Of a stretch of 64,000 nucleotides of DNA, positions 22,274-33,486 are shown in pieces. The notes below the pieces were generated by a model, which saw nothing but the letters and a program-made list of their open reading frames with translations, did no database searches and had not been told where the DNA came from. The position numbers were made by a program, and so were the translations under genes. How positions within the stretch are numbered: the stretch's first letter is position 1; each line of letters begins with the position of its first letter. Source of the stretch: Reticulitermes speratus (lineage: Eukaryota > Arthropoda > Insecta > Blattodea > Rhinotermitidae); the NCBI GenBank assembly GCA_021186555.1, contig JAJKFL010000042.1:41639980-41703979 (forward strand). Reading direction: 5' to 3'.

Positions 22274-22510
22274 AGTAAGGATTCAGTCCTTCCGGGTTGT
22301 GACGCCGTGTCATTTGGTGAGTGGTTCACGACGTTTCGAAGGTTCTTACTGCGTTCGTCTTCGGGGCTTAAAGAGTTCAAACTTCCTTCTTGGACTGCTT
22401 AACTTTAAAGATGAAGGCCACATGGTCTTCGAAACGTCGGATACCACTCACCCAACAACACAGCTTCGTATCCCAGAAGGACTGAATCCTCAGCAACGCC
22501 GCTGTGAGAA
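22274..22510. mobile_element. Penelope-like inverted-repeat element P2
   Basis: The arms 'aaggattcagtccttccggg' and 'cagaaggactgaatcct' are inverted. Each arm also carries a 'ttcgaaacgtcg' box (22334-22350 minus, 22430-22446 plus) next to GAAGA-type sequence, the worn hammerhead-like module. An asymmetric tail 'cagcaacgccgctgtgagaa' follows the right arm. No clear target duplication. Confidence 0.5.
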
Positions 22511-22550
22511 CTTAAAATCTGGTAACACTGCTCTCACTTCACTCCGCTTA

Positions 22551-22835
22551 GTCGAGCCTCTTCTACCGGTAGGTGTAGAGGATTTAGTCGAGCCTCTTCT
22601 ACCGGTAGGTGTAGAGGATTTAGTCGAGCCTCTTCTACCGGTAGGTGTAGAGGATTTATTCGAGCCTCTTCTACCGGTAGGTGTAGAGGATTTAATCGAG
22701 CTTCTTCTACCGGTAGGTGTAGAGGATTTAGTCGAGCCTCTTCTGCCGGTAGGTGTAGAGGGTTTAGTCGAGCCTCTTCTACCGGTAGGTGTAGAGGGTT
22801 TAGTCGAGCCTCTTCTACCGGTAGGTGTAAAAAGT
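22551..22835. repeat. 36-bp minisatellite with internal palindrome
   Basis: Eight copies of a 36-bp unit, GTCGAGCCTCTTCTACCGGT plus 16 bases. Each unit contains the imperfect dyad CCTCTTCTACC/GGTAGGTGTAGAGG centred on ACCGGT. The period is a multiple of three, so the frames on both strands (LVEPLLPVGVED and NPLHLPVEEARL repeats) are artefacts. Confidence 0.95.
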
Positions 22836-23194
22836 TTACAAAGAGCCTTCCACCGCTCACGGTCTCGAGCTACAGCTCATAATCCTTTCCATTCAATTCC
22901 TCTGTCATTCAAAATCTTCTGTATCCGCTGGAAACATTCCAAATTATATTATCCCAGGAGCAATGAGCATTAATATTAGGGGTTATTAAATTTACTTCGT
23001 CAAGAAAGTTTCTGTTACTTGGTCAAGGACGGTGGAGCAACCTTGATCTCCATATAAGGCGTTCAACTCTTCTCGTGCGTATTTTGTTTCTGTGTTCGTA
23101 TCTGCGGACAAAGTGAGTTTCTTGTTGTGTTCTGCACCCTAAGTTAAGTCTGGCACTGAGCGCCATGTCAGCTACTCATGTAATTTATTTGTAT

Positions 23195-23450
23195 GTGTGT
23201 CTTATTTGACGGTGCAGCCAGTGACTCAAATAATTTAGCATCGAGTGACTGAAAGACACGAAACAATGAATGGGACAGCATTTGGAAGGAAGCGAATTTG
23301 GATTATTTGAAGTATTATAGCGGAAAATCACGAAGTGCTTTAGAATAGTTCTTGTCCTGGTCAGGATTCGCACCGGGCACTTAAGAATGTAAGTCAGAAC
23401 TTTACGTCTTGAGCAAATGCGCTCGGTGTTGAGGTCATGAAGCGGCCCTA
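23195..23450 (-). mobile_element. SINE family S4, minus strand
   Basis: Reversed: the 3' end 'cttatttgacggtgcagcca' comes first, then the reversed B box 'caggattcgcaccgggcac' and head ending 'cgctcggtgttgaggtcatg'. Confidence 0.6.
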
Positions 23451-24369
23451 TCATAAAGGATTTCTGGAACACGCTATATAAACTTACTTTCCAAATTTTC
23501 ATTACAAGACCAACACCACCTCCTCCGCTGTTGATTACAGTTTGTACCTAAATAATGCATACGGCGAAAATGGAGGCCAGTAGTGATCCTGCCTTGTAAA
23601 GATCCGTCAAGTAACATCCATGTATAAAGACCACATTTATTACTACATAAAATATCACACAAAGCAACGGAAAGGAGGGCAACTGGTGAATTTATGACGT
23701 CATGAAATGCTCATCGTAACTTCCCCAAGGAAAGGATGCCACATGAGACACTCATTACGTTCAGGGAGTATGATTTTTTGTCACTTTTAGTAAAAATTAA
23801 ACAAAATGAATATTAAAAGTATCTTTTGAGCAGCTCTTTCGATGTGGCTGACCGACATTAGTAAATACATAATTCTAAATGTTTACTTTAGTAAACGTTC
23901 CCAGTATAAAATGTAATGCAGTACAAGTACGAAGAGAGAGTCTGCATTATTACGTCACACACAAACACAAGGCATGACGGACAAACGTTCTTTGAAAGGT
24001 ACCAATAGAGACAGCCTCAGAATAAACAATAATTATTTTATACCATTTACTTAAAAGTTAAAATGTACAGTATATATTCGTAATACACTCGTATCTTAGA
24101 TTATGGATGAAGGAGCAGAACATAATCGTAACGAAGAATAATTAATTTTTCTTTGACGGAGTACAAATATTTGCAGTTTCTAGTAAAACAGCTGCATCAC
24201 ATTTATGAAGAAATTAGCGGCAGATTAAATTCGGGGAATGGGTTTCAAAATTCAGCTCACTTTATTCTCTCTTTCCTTCTTGTCTCTAAAATGTCAAGAT
24301 TAATTGATTTGAACAACAGTTCTACATATTTGGTATTACACATTCCGTGCGTTATTCTTACGATCAGTT
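23451..24369. other. No recognised feature
   Basis: AT-rich sequence without convincing frames or repeats. Confidence 0.5.
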
Positions 24370-24420
24370 ATATTCACCAACAAATGCACCCAATAAGATA
24401 TAAATTATACACGTCTTAGA

Positions 24421-24463
24421 AACTTACGTGTTTCGGCACCGAGGTGCCATCCTCAGGGAGTTA
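24421..24463 (-). ncRNA. Minimal hammerhead-like motif, damaged stem I
   Basis: Minus strand: CTCC, CTGAGGA, stem II GGCAC/GTGCC, GAAA, ACACGT, A. The downstream flank lacks the GG that would pair with CC, so stem I is partly lost relative to the partner at 24859. Confidence 0.45.
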
Positions 24464-24543
24464 CAAATATGAAGAATTATAAGCACCAGCACATCATTTT
24501 ATGATTTATAATTTTAATATTTTAGGTAACCTAATACTAGGCA

Positions 24544-24809
24544 ATATTAAGAACAATATTAAGAGTGGTAGGAATGAGGAAAGTCAAACTCATTGGACAT
24601 TTGTTGAGACATAATGGTTTTGTTACCAACATCATGGAAGGTAGAGTGTTGGGGAAGGAAAGTAGAGGACGACCGAGGCTCTCTTACACCAAGAATCTGA
24701 TGAAGGAACTCTTTTGCAACTCCTACGCCGAAATGAAGAGACTGGCACAAGACAGACATCTATGGTTGCAGCGACAAGGCTTAGCCTTTGGAGAATGATG
24801 ATGATGATG
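24544..24809 (+). mobile_element. Nested non-LTR 3' end (family N2) with 11-bp target duplication
   Basis: The frame 24565-24798 encodes KVKLIGHLLRHNGFVTNIME, then VLGKESRGRPRLSY, MKRLAQDRHLWL and a stop. This is the 'K-L-I-G-H-x-L-R-H...G-K-x-x-R-G-R-P-R' C-terminal tail of another non-LTR polyprotein, still open over 78 codons. It ends in (ATG)n and is bracketed by aatactaggca at 24533-24543 and 24810-24820, showing it inserted into element P3. Confidence 0.85.
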
Positions 24810-24858
24810 AATACTAGGCACTGTACTACGTGTTGGTGCTAATAATCCTTTTATTTGT

Positions 24859-24902
24859 AATTCCCTGAGGATGGCACCTCTGTGCCGAAACACTTAGGAG
24901 TT
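24859..24902 (+). ncRNA. Minimal type-I hammerhead-like motif with 6-bp stem I
   Basis: AATTCC, CTGAGGA, stem II GGCAC/GTGCC, GAAA, CACTTA, then GGAGTT. AATTCC pairs with GGAGTT over six positions including one G-U. Confidence 0.55.
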
Positions 24903-25009
24903 TCTAAGACATGTATGATTTATATCTTACTGTGTGCATTTGTTGCTGAATGTAACTGACTACAGTTTACCTGTTTTTTCCCTATGGATGGAAATTGGTT
25001 GCTGGTGTG

Positions 25010-25265
25010 TGAGAAGGGATTCTGAGGAAGATGTTTGGACATGTGAGGGAAGAATTAACAGGAAATGGAGAAAACTGTGCAATGACGAATTATGAAGTTT
25101 GCACCCAGCCTCAAATTTGGTTGGGTGATCAAATCAAGTAAAATAGACAGGTGCAGTTTGTGGCATGTATGAGAGATGTAAATGCTGCATACAAAATTTT
25201 AGTCAGAATACAACAGGGGGAGACTACGTGGAGGACTTAGGCTTCGATAGGGATGATAATATTAA
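25010..25265 (+). mobile_element. Degenerate N1 non-LTR 3' fragment
   Basis: 'gggattctgaggaagatgtt', 'tgtggcatgtatgagagatg', 'gagactacgtggaggactta' and 'gatgataatattaaagctt' are collinear with N1. Multiple frame breaks. Confidence 0.6.
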
Positions 25266-25548
25266 AGCTTATTTTAACCGTTTAAAGCCCAGGAGTCATT
25301 ACAGTAACCAGGTTCTGTAACATTTAGAAACTCTGATTTTGCCACATGTGTCTGTTTGTATTCGTATGAGTCTCACAATAAATGTTAATTATATATGTGT
25401 CCCTGTTCTCAGTGTCCCATAGTAGGCCTGCTATTTTGAATGCCTTCTTATTATGTGTTTGATTTTCTTCCTTATTTATTGACGTGTTACGTTTTCTCTT
25501 GTATAAGGAAAGGAAAAGGAGGTACAATGATAGAAGGAAGTAAAGAGC

Positions 25549-25852
25549 AGGGATAGCTCAGTTGGTATAGTGACTGTAGGCTATTGACTGGACCTCCGAG
25601 GAATCGTGATTGAGCTTCCGGCATGGGCAAGAGACTTTCCTATTCTCCAAAGCATCCAGTTGGGCTCTGGAACCTGCCCGGCCTCCAATTCAGTGGCTAC
25701 CGAAGGCTTTCTTCCCCAGGGATAAAGTGGTCGCGGCCTGAAACTGACCACTCATCTCCATCTAGTATCGAAGTTAAGAATGCGTGGAATCATACGTCCA
25801 CCCCTCCATATGTTTTCTTGATATGATGAGGGATAAGTTTACCTTCTACCTT
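25549..25852 (+). mobile_element. SINE family S1, full length
   Basis: Head 'gggatagctcagttggtata', body 'gggctctggaacctgcccg', 'gtggctaccgaaggctttct', 'gaccactcatctccatct', tail 'aagtttaccttctaccttta'. Confidence 0.85.
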
Positions 25853-26609
25853 TAAAAATAGATAGGTTGAATGTGAACAGGTGTGTGGTAAAAAAGGATT
25901 GGGAACGAATGGATGGAACCTCCGTTTTCGGAAATGCAATGATTATGCTGCTTGTACGTAGGGTCTAAAAGAATAAAGAAAGTGCTGACGTCGACACAGA
26001 TTCATGTTGATAATTAAGACTGTGTGTATATTCGGTTTGTTCCGTAGTAAACAGACGGAAATTCTGTTGGAAATTTTCAGTGCTAAAATCAGACGATGGA
26101 ATACTTTTGAAACCTACAACAGGGGATTACCTTCTTCTAACACACGTAACTGGGTTGTATCAGGAAAATTTACCACGTCGTAAAAATCTGATAGTGAAAC
26201 GCACGTATTCTACGCGATACACTTAAGGACCCTTAGAATTCAGTCTACTGGATTGCATGTAATTAGTTTGGTCTGCTGTCCATAAGCTTTACTGTCATTT
26301 CAATGAGCTATGGGCAAGGCCATGCCTGTATAACAGGCTGCTATTCGTATCCTGAACTACTTACAGCTTTATCAGCTACAGTACACAAATTTCCATGACA
26401 ACCCAAATGAAATTAGAGTCAAATCACCGAACCTTTCATAACCGGATATTGTATAATTATGCTGTCCTAATTAGTCGACCAAACACGTAGTGTAGTTTCC
26501 ATGTTAAATGATTCCATCCATTTCCTTTTGAATGTTAAATACTATTATGTGGGTGTCAATCATCTATATTAACCTTTTAAAGAAGAAAATTAAACTGAAT
26601 TATCTTTAA

Positions 26610-27565
26610 AGATTCAGCTCGTTCCGCACAGTGAGCACATCTCGATTATAAAAACCAATCAGTTGATGCTGTATAGGAAATTAATCGCTGTTTGTTCCGA
26701 GATCCATACAAAACACATAAATACACTGTGTGGGCAGAACGTAGAATTTGTGAATGTTAAACCTGGTGGTACATATAGTAACCACTGGGCTTTAAAGTGT
26801 TAATATACATTGTACATAAATGCAGTCCGTACCGCGCAGTAAACACACTCCGTCTCAGTTATACAAACCAGTCAGTTAATGCTGTACAGTGAAATAATCG
26901 CTGTTTGTTCTGAGATCCACACAAAACACATAAATACACTGTGTGGGCAGAACGTAGAATTTGTGAATGTTAAACCTGGTGGTACATATAGTAACCACTG
27001 GGCTTTAAAGCGTTAATATACATTGTACATAAATACAGTCCGTACCGCGCAGTAAACACACTCCGTCTCAGTTATACAAACCAGTCAGTTAATGCTGTAC
27101 AGTGAAATAATCGCTGTTTGTTCTGAGATCCACACAAAACACATAAATATACTGTGTGGGCAGAACGTAGAATTTGTGAATGTTAAACCTGGTGGTACAT
27201 ATAGTAACCACTGGGCTTTAAAGTGTTAATATACATTGTACATAAATACAGTCCGTACCGCGCAGTAAACACACTCCGTCTCAGTTATACAAACCAGTCA
27301 GTTAATGCTGTATAGTGAAATAATCGCTGTTTGTTCTGAGATCCACACAAAACACATAAATACAGTCCGTACCGCGCAGTAAACACACTCCGTCTCAGTT
27401 ATACAAACCAGTCAGTTAATGCTGTACAGTGAAATAATCGCTGTTTGTTCTGAGATCCACACAAAACACATAAATACACTGTGTGGGCAGAACGTAACAT
27501 TTTTTTAACGTTAAACGTAGTTGCAAATAAAGTAATGATTCGGCTTTAAAGAGGTACTGAAGGAC
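26610..27565 (+). repeat. 213-bp satellite block
   Basis: Tandem units starting 'cagtccgtaccgcgcagtaa' at 26823, 27036, 27249 and 27363, preceded by a diverged unit from about 26610. The first two spacings are exactly 213 bp; the third unit is cut to 114 bp. Central units are almost identical and outer ones are diverged. Single monomers are scattered at about 33.1, 34.3 (minus), 39.0 and 42.75 kb. Confidence 0.9.
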
Positions 27566-28675
27566 AATAATGATGTCGTTGCGACTGTCTGCCAACAGAC
27601 TGTCAAATTTCCGTGCATCGTCCTGGTTCCGTATCTTTTCCTGATTTCAGGATGAATAAAAGAGCAATAGACTTTTCCAAGAAGAGGTATGCTACGTGCA
27701 TGGCATCGCGCAACGACAGTAATAGACTGGGGATTTGAAAATATTATACTATCACGTCTAAACTTGTAAATTAGAATATAAAATGTGAAGGTCTTTAAGT
27801 GATGCTACTTTGCAAGAGTGATGTCACTGGTCTCAGCGTTCACAATGAAACGTCTGCAGGAGACTAGATGTCGTTAAATTCTTCCCAGAACTTCTTGTTA
27901 TATAGAAAAAAAAATCTTCGCCCGAATTGATTTAACACATTTCTTGTGAATCTTTACCGTTATTTTGTGTATATTGCCATTTTTTAAGCAATTTATTTTG
28001 CTTATTCGCTCACATTTATGGCGTCCAGATTCGGTGAAATTGTGATTTCGTGTTGTCAATGAAGAACTGAAGTGTGTTGGAGTGGGTTTGTGATGTGTTT
28101 ATCTGTGGAAGACCAACATGTCAATTTATTGGCTAAACCACAGAATAGTATAGCATATTTTTACCCCATATTTTCTAATGCTTCGGACCTTTAAAATGTA
28201 CCACACAAACTCTTAACACAACCGTTCAATTGTGGAAAAATTTTCAAAAAATGTAGGAACCACCTCAAAATTTTAGACGCCAGAAGGGTGACATGAAGCA
28301 AGTTCCACACTGAGAACCCACAAATGTCAGGCGCCACCGTAAAAACTTTAGTCGCCACGGCGACCTGGCTACCGGGATTTGTGCACTCCTGCAAATACTA
28401 TATCCATAAAGTACCGAAGAGGTTAGCACAGCGAAAATGCGGTACGCAGTTTAAGACTCGTCTTCCCGAGTAACAATTTTTCTGGTTTTCTCAATTTTTC
28501 GCACGTTTTCCAGTAATAGATGCTAAACAGGCTACGGTGTCTTCGTTCCACACCTTGCATAAAGATCTTTCCCAGCCAACCTGCCACTTTATACTGTGCT
28601 AAGTATCGTGCAAGAGATCAGCATCTCTTCCGGGTTTTTCTGCATTTTGAGTCTGCATGACTACTGACAGTCTTT
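27566..28675. other. No recognised feature
   Basis: Unassigned AT-rich sequence between the satellite block and the S2 SINE. Confidence 0.5.
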
Positions 28676-28690
28676 GCATCTGTTGGAGTT

Positions 28691-28952
28691 CTTCTTCTTC
28701 CAATGGCTCGACAGCCCCTTGGGGGCCTAGGCCGCCTCATTTTTCGAGGCTTCACGATCACACATTTGAGACACACCACACTCGGTAGGACTCCTCTGGA
28801 CGAGGGACCAGCCCGTCGCAGAGACCTCTACCTGACAACACACAACACTCACAACAGACAGACATCCATGCCCCCGGTGGGATTCGAACCCACAATCCTA
28901 GTAAGCGAGCGGCCGCAGACCCACGCCTTAGACCGCACGGCCACTGGGATCG
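28691..28952 (-). mobile_element. SINE family S2, full length, 15-bp target duplication
   Basis: Reference copy of S2: 'ccaatggctcgacagcccct' to the reversed tRNA-like head ending 'gccactgggatcg'. The perfect duplication gcatctgttggagtt at 28676-28690 and 28953-28967 delimits it. Confidence 0.95.
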
Positions 28953-29413
28953 GCATCTGTTGGAGTTACTTTGTATAAACTACAGAAAAGGGAATGATTA
29001 AATTTAGCGAATTATTTTTATTAGTATAGCCAAAAGACTAGGGGGAAAAGACTAAAAAGAAACATATTGAAGGAAAGATTACTGAAGGAGATGGACCAGC
29101 AGGATAATTGCTTATATCCCTGAGCACTGAAATTAACAAGTTTTCTGTCTCGTCCTTTTGCATGTAAGTCAGTGGCTAGATGTAGGCCTCGTGCAAAGCT
29201 GCTGTCTGGCAAAACAGAGCATCGGGGTTGCTACGCTTAGAACGGAACTCTGTGTTAATTCTTATAGTCCCACCGGGATTTGACAAGTCCCTCATGCCAT
29301 CTGCCTGTGACATAGCAAGCCCTAGAGCAGAGGGAAAAACGTAACGATAATTTTAAATTTTGTACAGTGTATGATCCAACATTTTGCTAATCAATAATAA
29401 ATAATCATTTGTT

Positions 29414-29456
29414 TCTCCTACATGTTTCTACCTCTACAAGGTCATCATCAGGGAGG
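29414..29456 (-). ncRNA. Minimal type-I hammerhead-like motif
   Basis: Minus strand: CTCC, CTGATGA (exact canonical core), a stem II that is weak here, GAAA, ACATGT, A, GGAG pairing with CTCC. Confidence 0.55.
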
Positions 29457-29513
29457 AATATAAAAAAGCATACAAGTACAGAAAATTCAGTCAAAAATGT
29501 GCATTTTTATATA

Positions 29514-29556
29514 CCTCCCTGAAGATGACCTTGTAGATGTCGAAACATGTAGGAGG
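29514..29556 (+). ncRNA. Minimal type-I hammerhead-like motif, 5-bp stem I
   Basis: CCTCC, CTGAAGA, stem II GAC/GTC, GAAA, ACATGT, A, GGAGG. The outer CCTCC and GGAGG pair perfectly. Confidence 0.6.
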
Positions 29557-30686
29557 AACATAAGTGACAAATGATTATTTATTATTGATTGTGCAATTTT
29601 TTTAGTCAAATACTATATCATCAATCTACTGCACGGTATGCAAATTTTTAAATTTTATATTATAGGTTAGGAATAAAGGGCGATTACGCAGGTATCTGTA
29701 TGAAACGGAGTAATGGAAATTAATAACGAAACCGAAATGAAAAGTGTTTTTATTGTTACCATTATTATATCAATATAAATTTTGTATTTAGGAAGTGAGG
29801 GATGGATTACGAACGAGAATGACAAAAGAATTACGCAAACCGCACTCATGATTTGTTACGTCACTCGTCTACTGGGAGCAACTTCACTAAGACAGAGAAG
29901 TGGAGAAATAAGAAACACACAGCAAATGCAAAAATAGGTGACAACATAACAAATTGTAAGTGAAACTGAAGCCAAAGAGCACGTATAATACAAGAAGATG
30001 GGCCCAAAAATGACGTGGCTCTGCTCCCACAGGGAAGACCTAGTGATAGATGGAAAGATCAATTTAACTTCTAAAACTTTGGATGGGCTCCAATAACCCA
30101 ACCAATGAGGAGGAAGAAAATAGAAATACAGAGGCGGAAACTTTCTCATTCAGTACGGCGGTTCCGTCCCGGCATTTCTGTGTAGGAAAATAAAAGAGCC
30201 CCCTTCGACATACGCAGTACTGTCGATCTCCAATCGAGAGTCGATCAAGTGTCCTCTTGAATACGAAGCAGAAGTGCTGAACGCTGCACCGCGACACTGA
30301 GTAATTAGCTGTGAGAGGAGTGCAGAACGTTAGGCAGCGAGGAGGTTAGCTCAAGGGCAACCAGTCATTTCTGCTAACTGCTGGTGAACCAAATTTTGTT
30401 ATAGGTTCTTCAGTACCTCCAGACAGTGCTGTGGAACGGATCTGTTTTCCATTAGCCCATAACAGCTCGCTTTCAAATCCTATCCGATTGTGACGACGTG
30501 CAGCGGTGTTCAACTTTTCGGAAGGAATTCCTTCCGCCGTCTTCACAAGTGCTTATAGGTGCAAAATATGTATCCGAAACGTCGGTAACAACACGAGTCT
30601 ACATGACATCAAAACGCAGAGTATAACAGCTTATAATATTTACTGCCGTGAATAGACAAAATCCCACGCCTCTTCATACGTTATAT

Positions 30687-31093
30687 CAGGGGCGCACCCG
30701 GGGGGGGGGGGGTGGCTGCCGGGCTGCAGCCCCTCAAACCCCCAAAACCGAAATTTAAAAAACACAGATTTTGTATCTATTATGGTAGCAAAAGCTTTAC
30801 GTGATTTACCCTTCAGCCGAAATCAGCCACTGAAATCGCCTGACGACTAGTACATTAGAATTTTGAAAAATAAATTAATAAAATAAAAAAAAACAAAAAG
30901 ATATGATACTCTGAGTCATGGAACATGTAGTTATGTTTGTATGTATATAAATGCAGTTGCAAACAGTGTTATGTTATACTTACATGATTTTTATAACATG
31001 ATTTTTAAAATCAAACATAAATTATATACAGCAATAGGGTCAGCCCCACCCCCCCCCCCCCCCCCTGGGCGGAAAATTCTGGGTGCGCACCTG
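30687..31093. mobile_element. Non-autonomous hAT-like element with G and C runs
   Basis: Terminal repeats CAGGGGCGCACCC and the complement of GGGTGCGCACCTG. The 8-bp duplication is cgttatat (30679-30686) and cgttatgt (31094-31101). A run of G follows the left end (30700-30712) and a run of C precedes the right end (31048-31066), complementary to each other. 407 bp with no transposase frame. Confidence 0.8.
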
Positions 31094-31204
31094 CGTTATG
31101 TTATTCAGTACTACATAAACTACGACATTAACTGTTGAATGAATGCAACACTTTAGGAACTGGACGTATAGCGTAATAAATTATTTCTGTGCGTGCTATG
31201 AATG

Positions 31205-31442
31205 TGTGTGTGGGGGGTGGAGGTATAGAGCCACTCATTCTTAACTTCAGCATTAGATGGGGGTGAGTGGTCAGCTTAATGTCCCGGTAGCTTTGCTCCC
31301 CAGTAGAATTAGAACGTGAGACTGGGTGGGACCCAGAGCCGGTCTGTATGTTTTGGAGAAGAGCAGCTTTTGTCACCCCTGGCCGGAATGGTACAGAATT
31401 CTTCGGTCGTTCAGCCAGTAACCTAGTTGCTGTACCGGCCGC
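31205..31442 (-). mobile_element. SINE family S1, minus strand
   Basis: Reversed S1: 'ggtggaggtatagagcca', 'gtgagtggtcagcttaatg', 'gggtgggacccagagccgg', then a diverged head ending about 31442. Confidence 0.7.
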
Positions 31443-33109
31443 AGTTTCAAGTCGTGAGTGATGACTTTTGAGCCTGTCTTACACATAGCGTAAAACGGAC
31501 ATGCACAAGAACGGGCCAGACTCCGTATTTAGGTAGAACAGTCTGAACAGCCTCCTAGTATGTTGATTGGCAGTAACGTGACCCTAAATTTTAAAATCTG
31601 CAAATTCATGTCTTAAAATGCAAAACTAAAAGGCAGGAAGATTTCCGATTTTGATCTTCCGGGTTTTATGTCGTATTCTTGGAACTGGGTACCGGCATTT
31701 CGGATGTACGTGATTTCTCTATATTCAAAACCGAACGAAAAGCGGATGAGGTTGGCGATCCTGTAGCCACGCGTCGGGAAGTTGGTATCCATCTACAAGA
31801 TTTCATGGTGTCGCATATCCGCTTGAACACTCGCTGTCATCAGAGTTAGGAGACTTATAACCTACAAGACTTCGCCAACGATTTGCAGAAGGATTATCCA
31901 CCGAAAAACCTAATGTTAGTTTCATAAATAAAACAAATAAAAAATAGGCCGTCAATTAACACTATTGCTTTTCTGATAATATGTTTTTAATGTCTAAAAC
32001 TTGCTACATGTTTCGATTTTTTTTTTCATAAAGCCTTCATCACGCACGAGTCTCAAAATTATAAGAGAGGTAAGCCATTATATACAGGACATTAGTAGTT
32101 AAAAAGGACTGACATCCCAATCTGACAACTTTTCTTGTAAAATTGTTGTTTTATGATAGTTGGGATTCACGGTGTATTGTTTTCCTTGTCTTGTTTCTCA
32201 AAACAGCGTGATATTACGTTCACAAATTTAAGGCAGCATCCTCTCCCATTACGACTGGTCTTACAGGCAGTTCACCTGCTGCTTATTACAAACTTGTACG
32301 TAATGCAGCGAATGAGAGTCATGTATGATAGTCGCACAGCACTCAGTGTATACACAGATCTCTTGCTCGCTTGTCCACACCCCTGTCATGATGCCGGTCC
32401 AGAGGCGTTGCTATGGGGTAGATTCTGTTACCATGGTGACGACACAGAGCAAAAGGAAGGCAGTTTGGGCACGACAAGAGCGATGTGTATGTGTGTCCGC
32501 ACAGCCACCGGGATTTACCGTGGAGGAACATTTATTTCACCCTCTGTGTCCCAGTGTCAAGTAATGCGCAGCCTGATTATGCTTAAAGACTCCCATGGTA
32601 TTTGTGTAATGCGGGCATTTACACGTAGGTTCACAGAATCTAACAAAATCGCAACAATGGTAGAAAATTACATGATTTATTCTTAGTAAGAATTCGAAAC
32701 CAAGCTATTCTCCCCATGTTATTTAGGTCATGGCTGTCTTTTTCGCATAATTTGCCCTTTCTTACAGGTCTTGTTGAATTTCTGTTTAGAATATTTAGGA
32801 GTGGGGAGGGGCTTTCTACAGAAAATGTCACGGGTTGTACAGTGAATGTCAAATCAGCCCGCATATGTTAGCGTTATTCTGAATTTCTGACGTGAATATC
32901 TTAATATATTATTTACGTATGTACTTTTCGTGTAATTTATTCTCTTTTATCTTTTCGTGTTCTACCCATCTTTATGTCTTAAAGTTAGCCCTTACTCTTA
33001 ACCACCCACATTATTTTAAGTTTCTCTGCAGGCTATAAAAGTAATTGTAGGCAGTAAACAAAACTTTGCAGTTATAATCACCCTTTGAAGACAGAACGTC
33101 TTGTAAATT
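31443..33109. other. No recognised gene; GC-richer patch at 32.2-32.6 kb
   Basis: Two overlapping plus-strand frames (177 and 79 codons) share 32325-32564 without domain similarity. An RFX-type X-box sequence, GTTACCATGGTGAC, is at 32427-32440. An isolated 'gatgaaggc...tcgaaacatgtagc' relic of the ribozyme-like module is at 31990-32050 (minus). Confidence 0.35.
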
Positions 33110-33320
33110 GTACATGAAAAGAGAGCTGCTCCGTCGTAGAGAATAAAATCCGTCTGCATTAACAAAATCAGTCAGTTAATGTTGTTTAGGGAAATAATTG
33201 GTGTTTGTTCTGAGAATCCTACACAACACATAAATATTCTGTGTGGGGGAAAAACGCGGAGTTTTTAAGTGTTACAGCAGGTGGTCCATATAGCTACCAC
33301 TGGGCTTTAAACGGCGAATA
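33110..33320 (+). repeat. Single monomer of the 213-bp satellite family
   Basis: 'aaatcagtcagttaatgttg', 'ggtgtttgttctgagaatc', 'acacataaatattctgtgtg' and 'taccactgggctttaaac' follow the order of the 26.8-kb unit, diverged throughout. Confidence 0.75.
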
Positions 33321-33464
33321 AAATTTCATTTTCCTTAAAAGCATTTGAAACGACGGTGTGAATTTTATGTGGCTTTTCAGACACAGTTTCGATATTGCTT
33401 TGACGTAATATCCCACAAAACTTAGTTCAGTGTGACCCCGTATTCTTTGCAGGAGATTAAAGAA

Positions 33465-33486
33465 AATATATATATATATATATATA
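33465..33486. repeat. (TA)n microsatellite
   Basis: About 20 bases of alternating TA. Confidence 0.85.

Larger units (their letters stand above)
24370..24965. mobile_element. Penelope-like inverted-repeat element P3, with a nested insertion
   Basis: Arms of about 105 bp: 'caacaaatgcacccaataag...cctcagggagttacaaat' (24378-24468) and its inverted copy (24853-24950). A hammerhead-like module sits in each arm. Outside the left arm, the minus strand reads 'aataacgcacggaatgtg', the GCACGG tail of this family. The centre is interrupted by a non-LTR fragment (24544-24809). Confidence 0.65.
29362..29645. mobile_element. Penelope-like inverted-repeat element P4
   Basis: Arms of about 80-90 bp (29388-29475 and 29500-29590) are separated by a short AT-rich loop. 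The right-side tail is 'ctactgcacggtatgcaa', and the flanking repeat ttttaaatttt is at 29351-29361 and 29646-29656 (low complexity, so only moderately convincing). One of the shortest and clearest members of the family. Confidence 0.7.

Noticed and set aside
22299-22973. 224-codon frame with LVEPLLPVGVED repeats
   Set aside because: 36-bp minisatellite read-through joined to inverted-repeat element P2; the opposite strand is equally open.
26610-27565. CRISPR-like array
   Set aside because: Long 213-bp tandem units without alternating short repeats and unique spacers; eukaryotic satellite.
32153-32686. 177-codon gene
   Set aside because: No domain, an overlapping second frame of similar quality, and no splice or start context. 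Kept only as an unassigned GC-rich patch.
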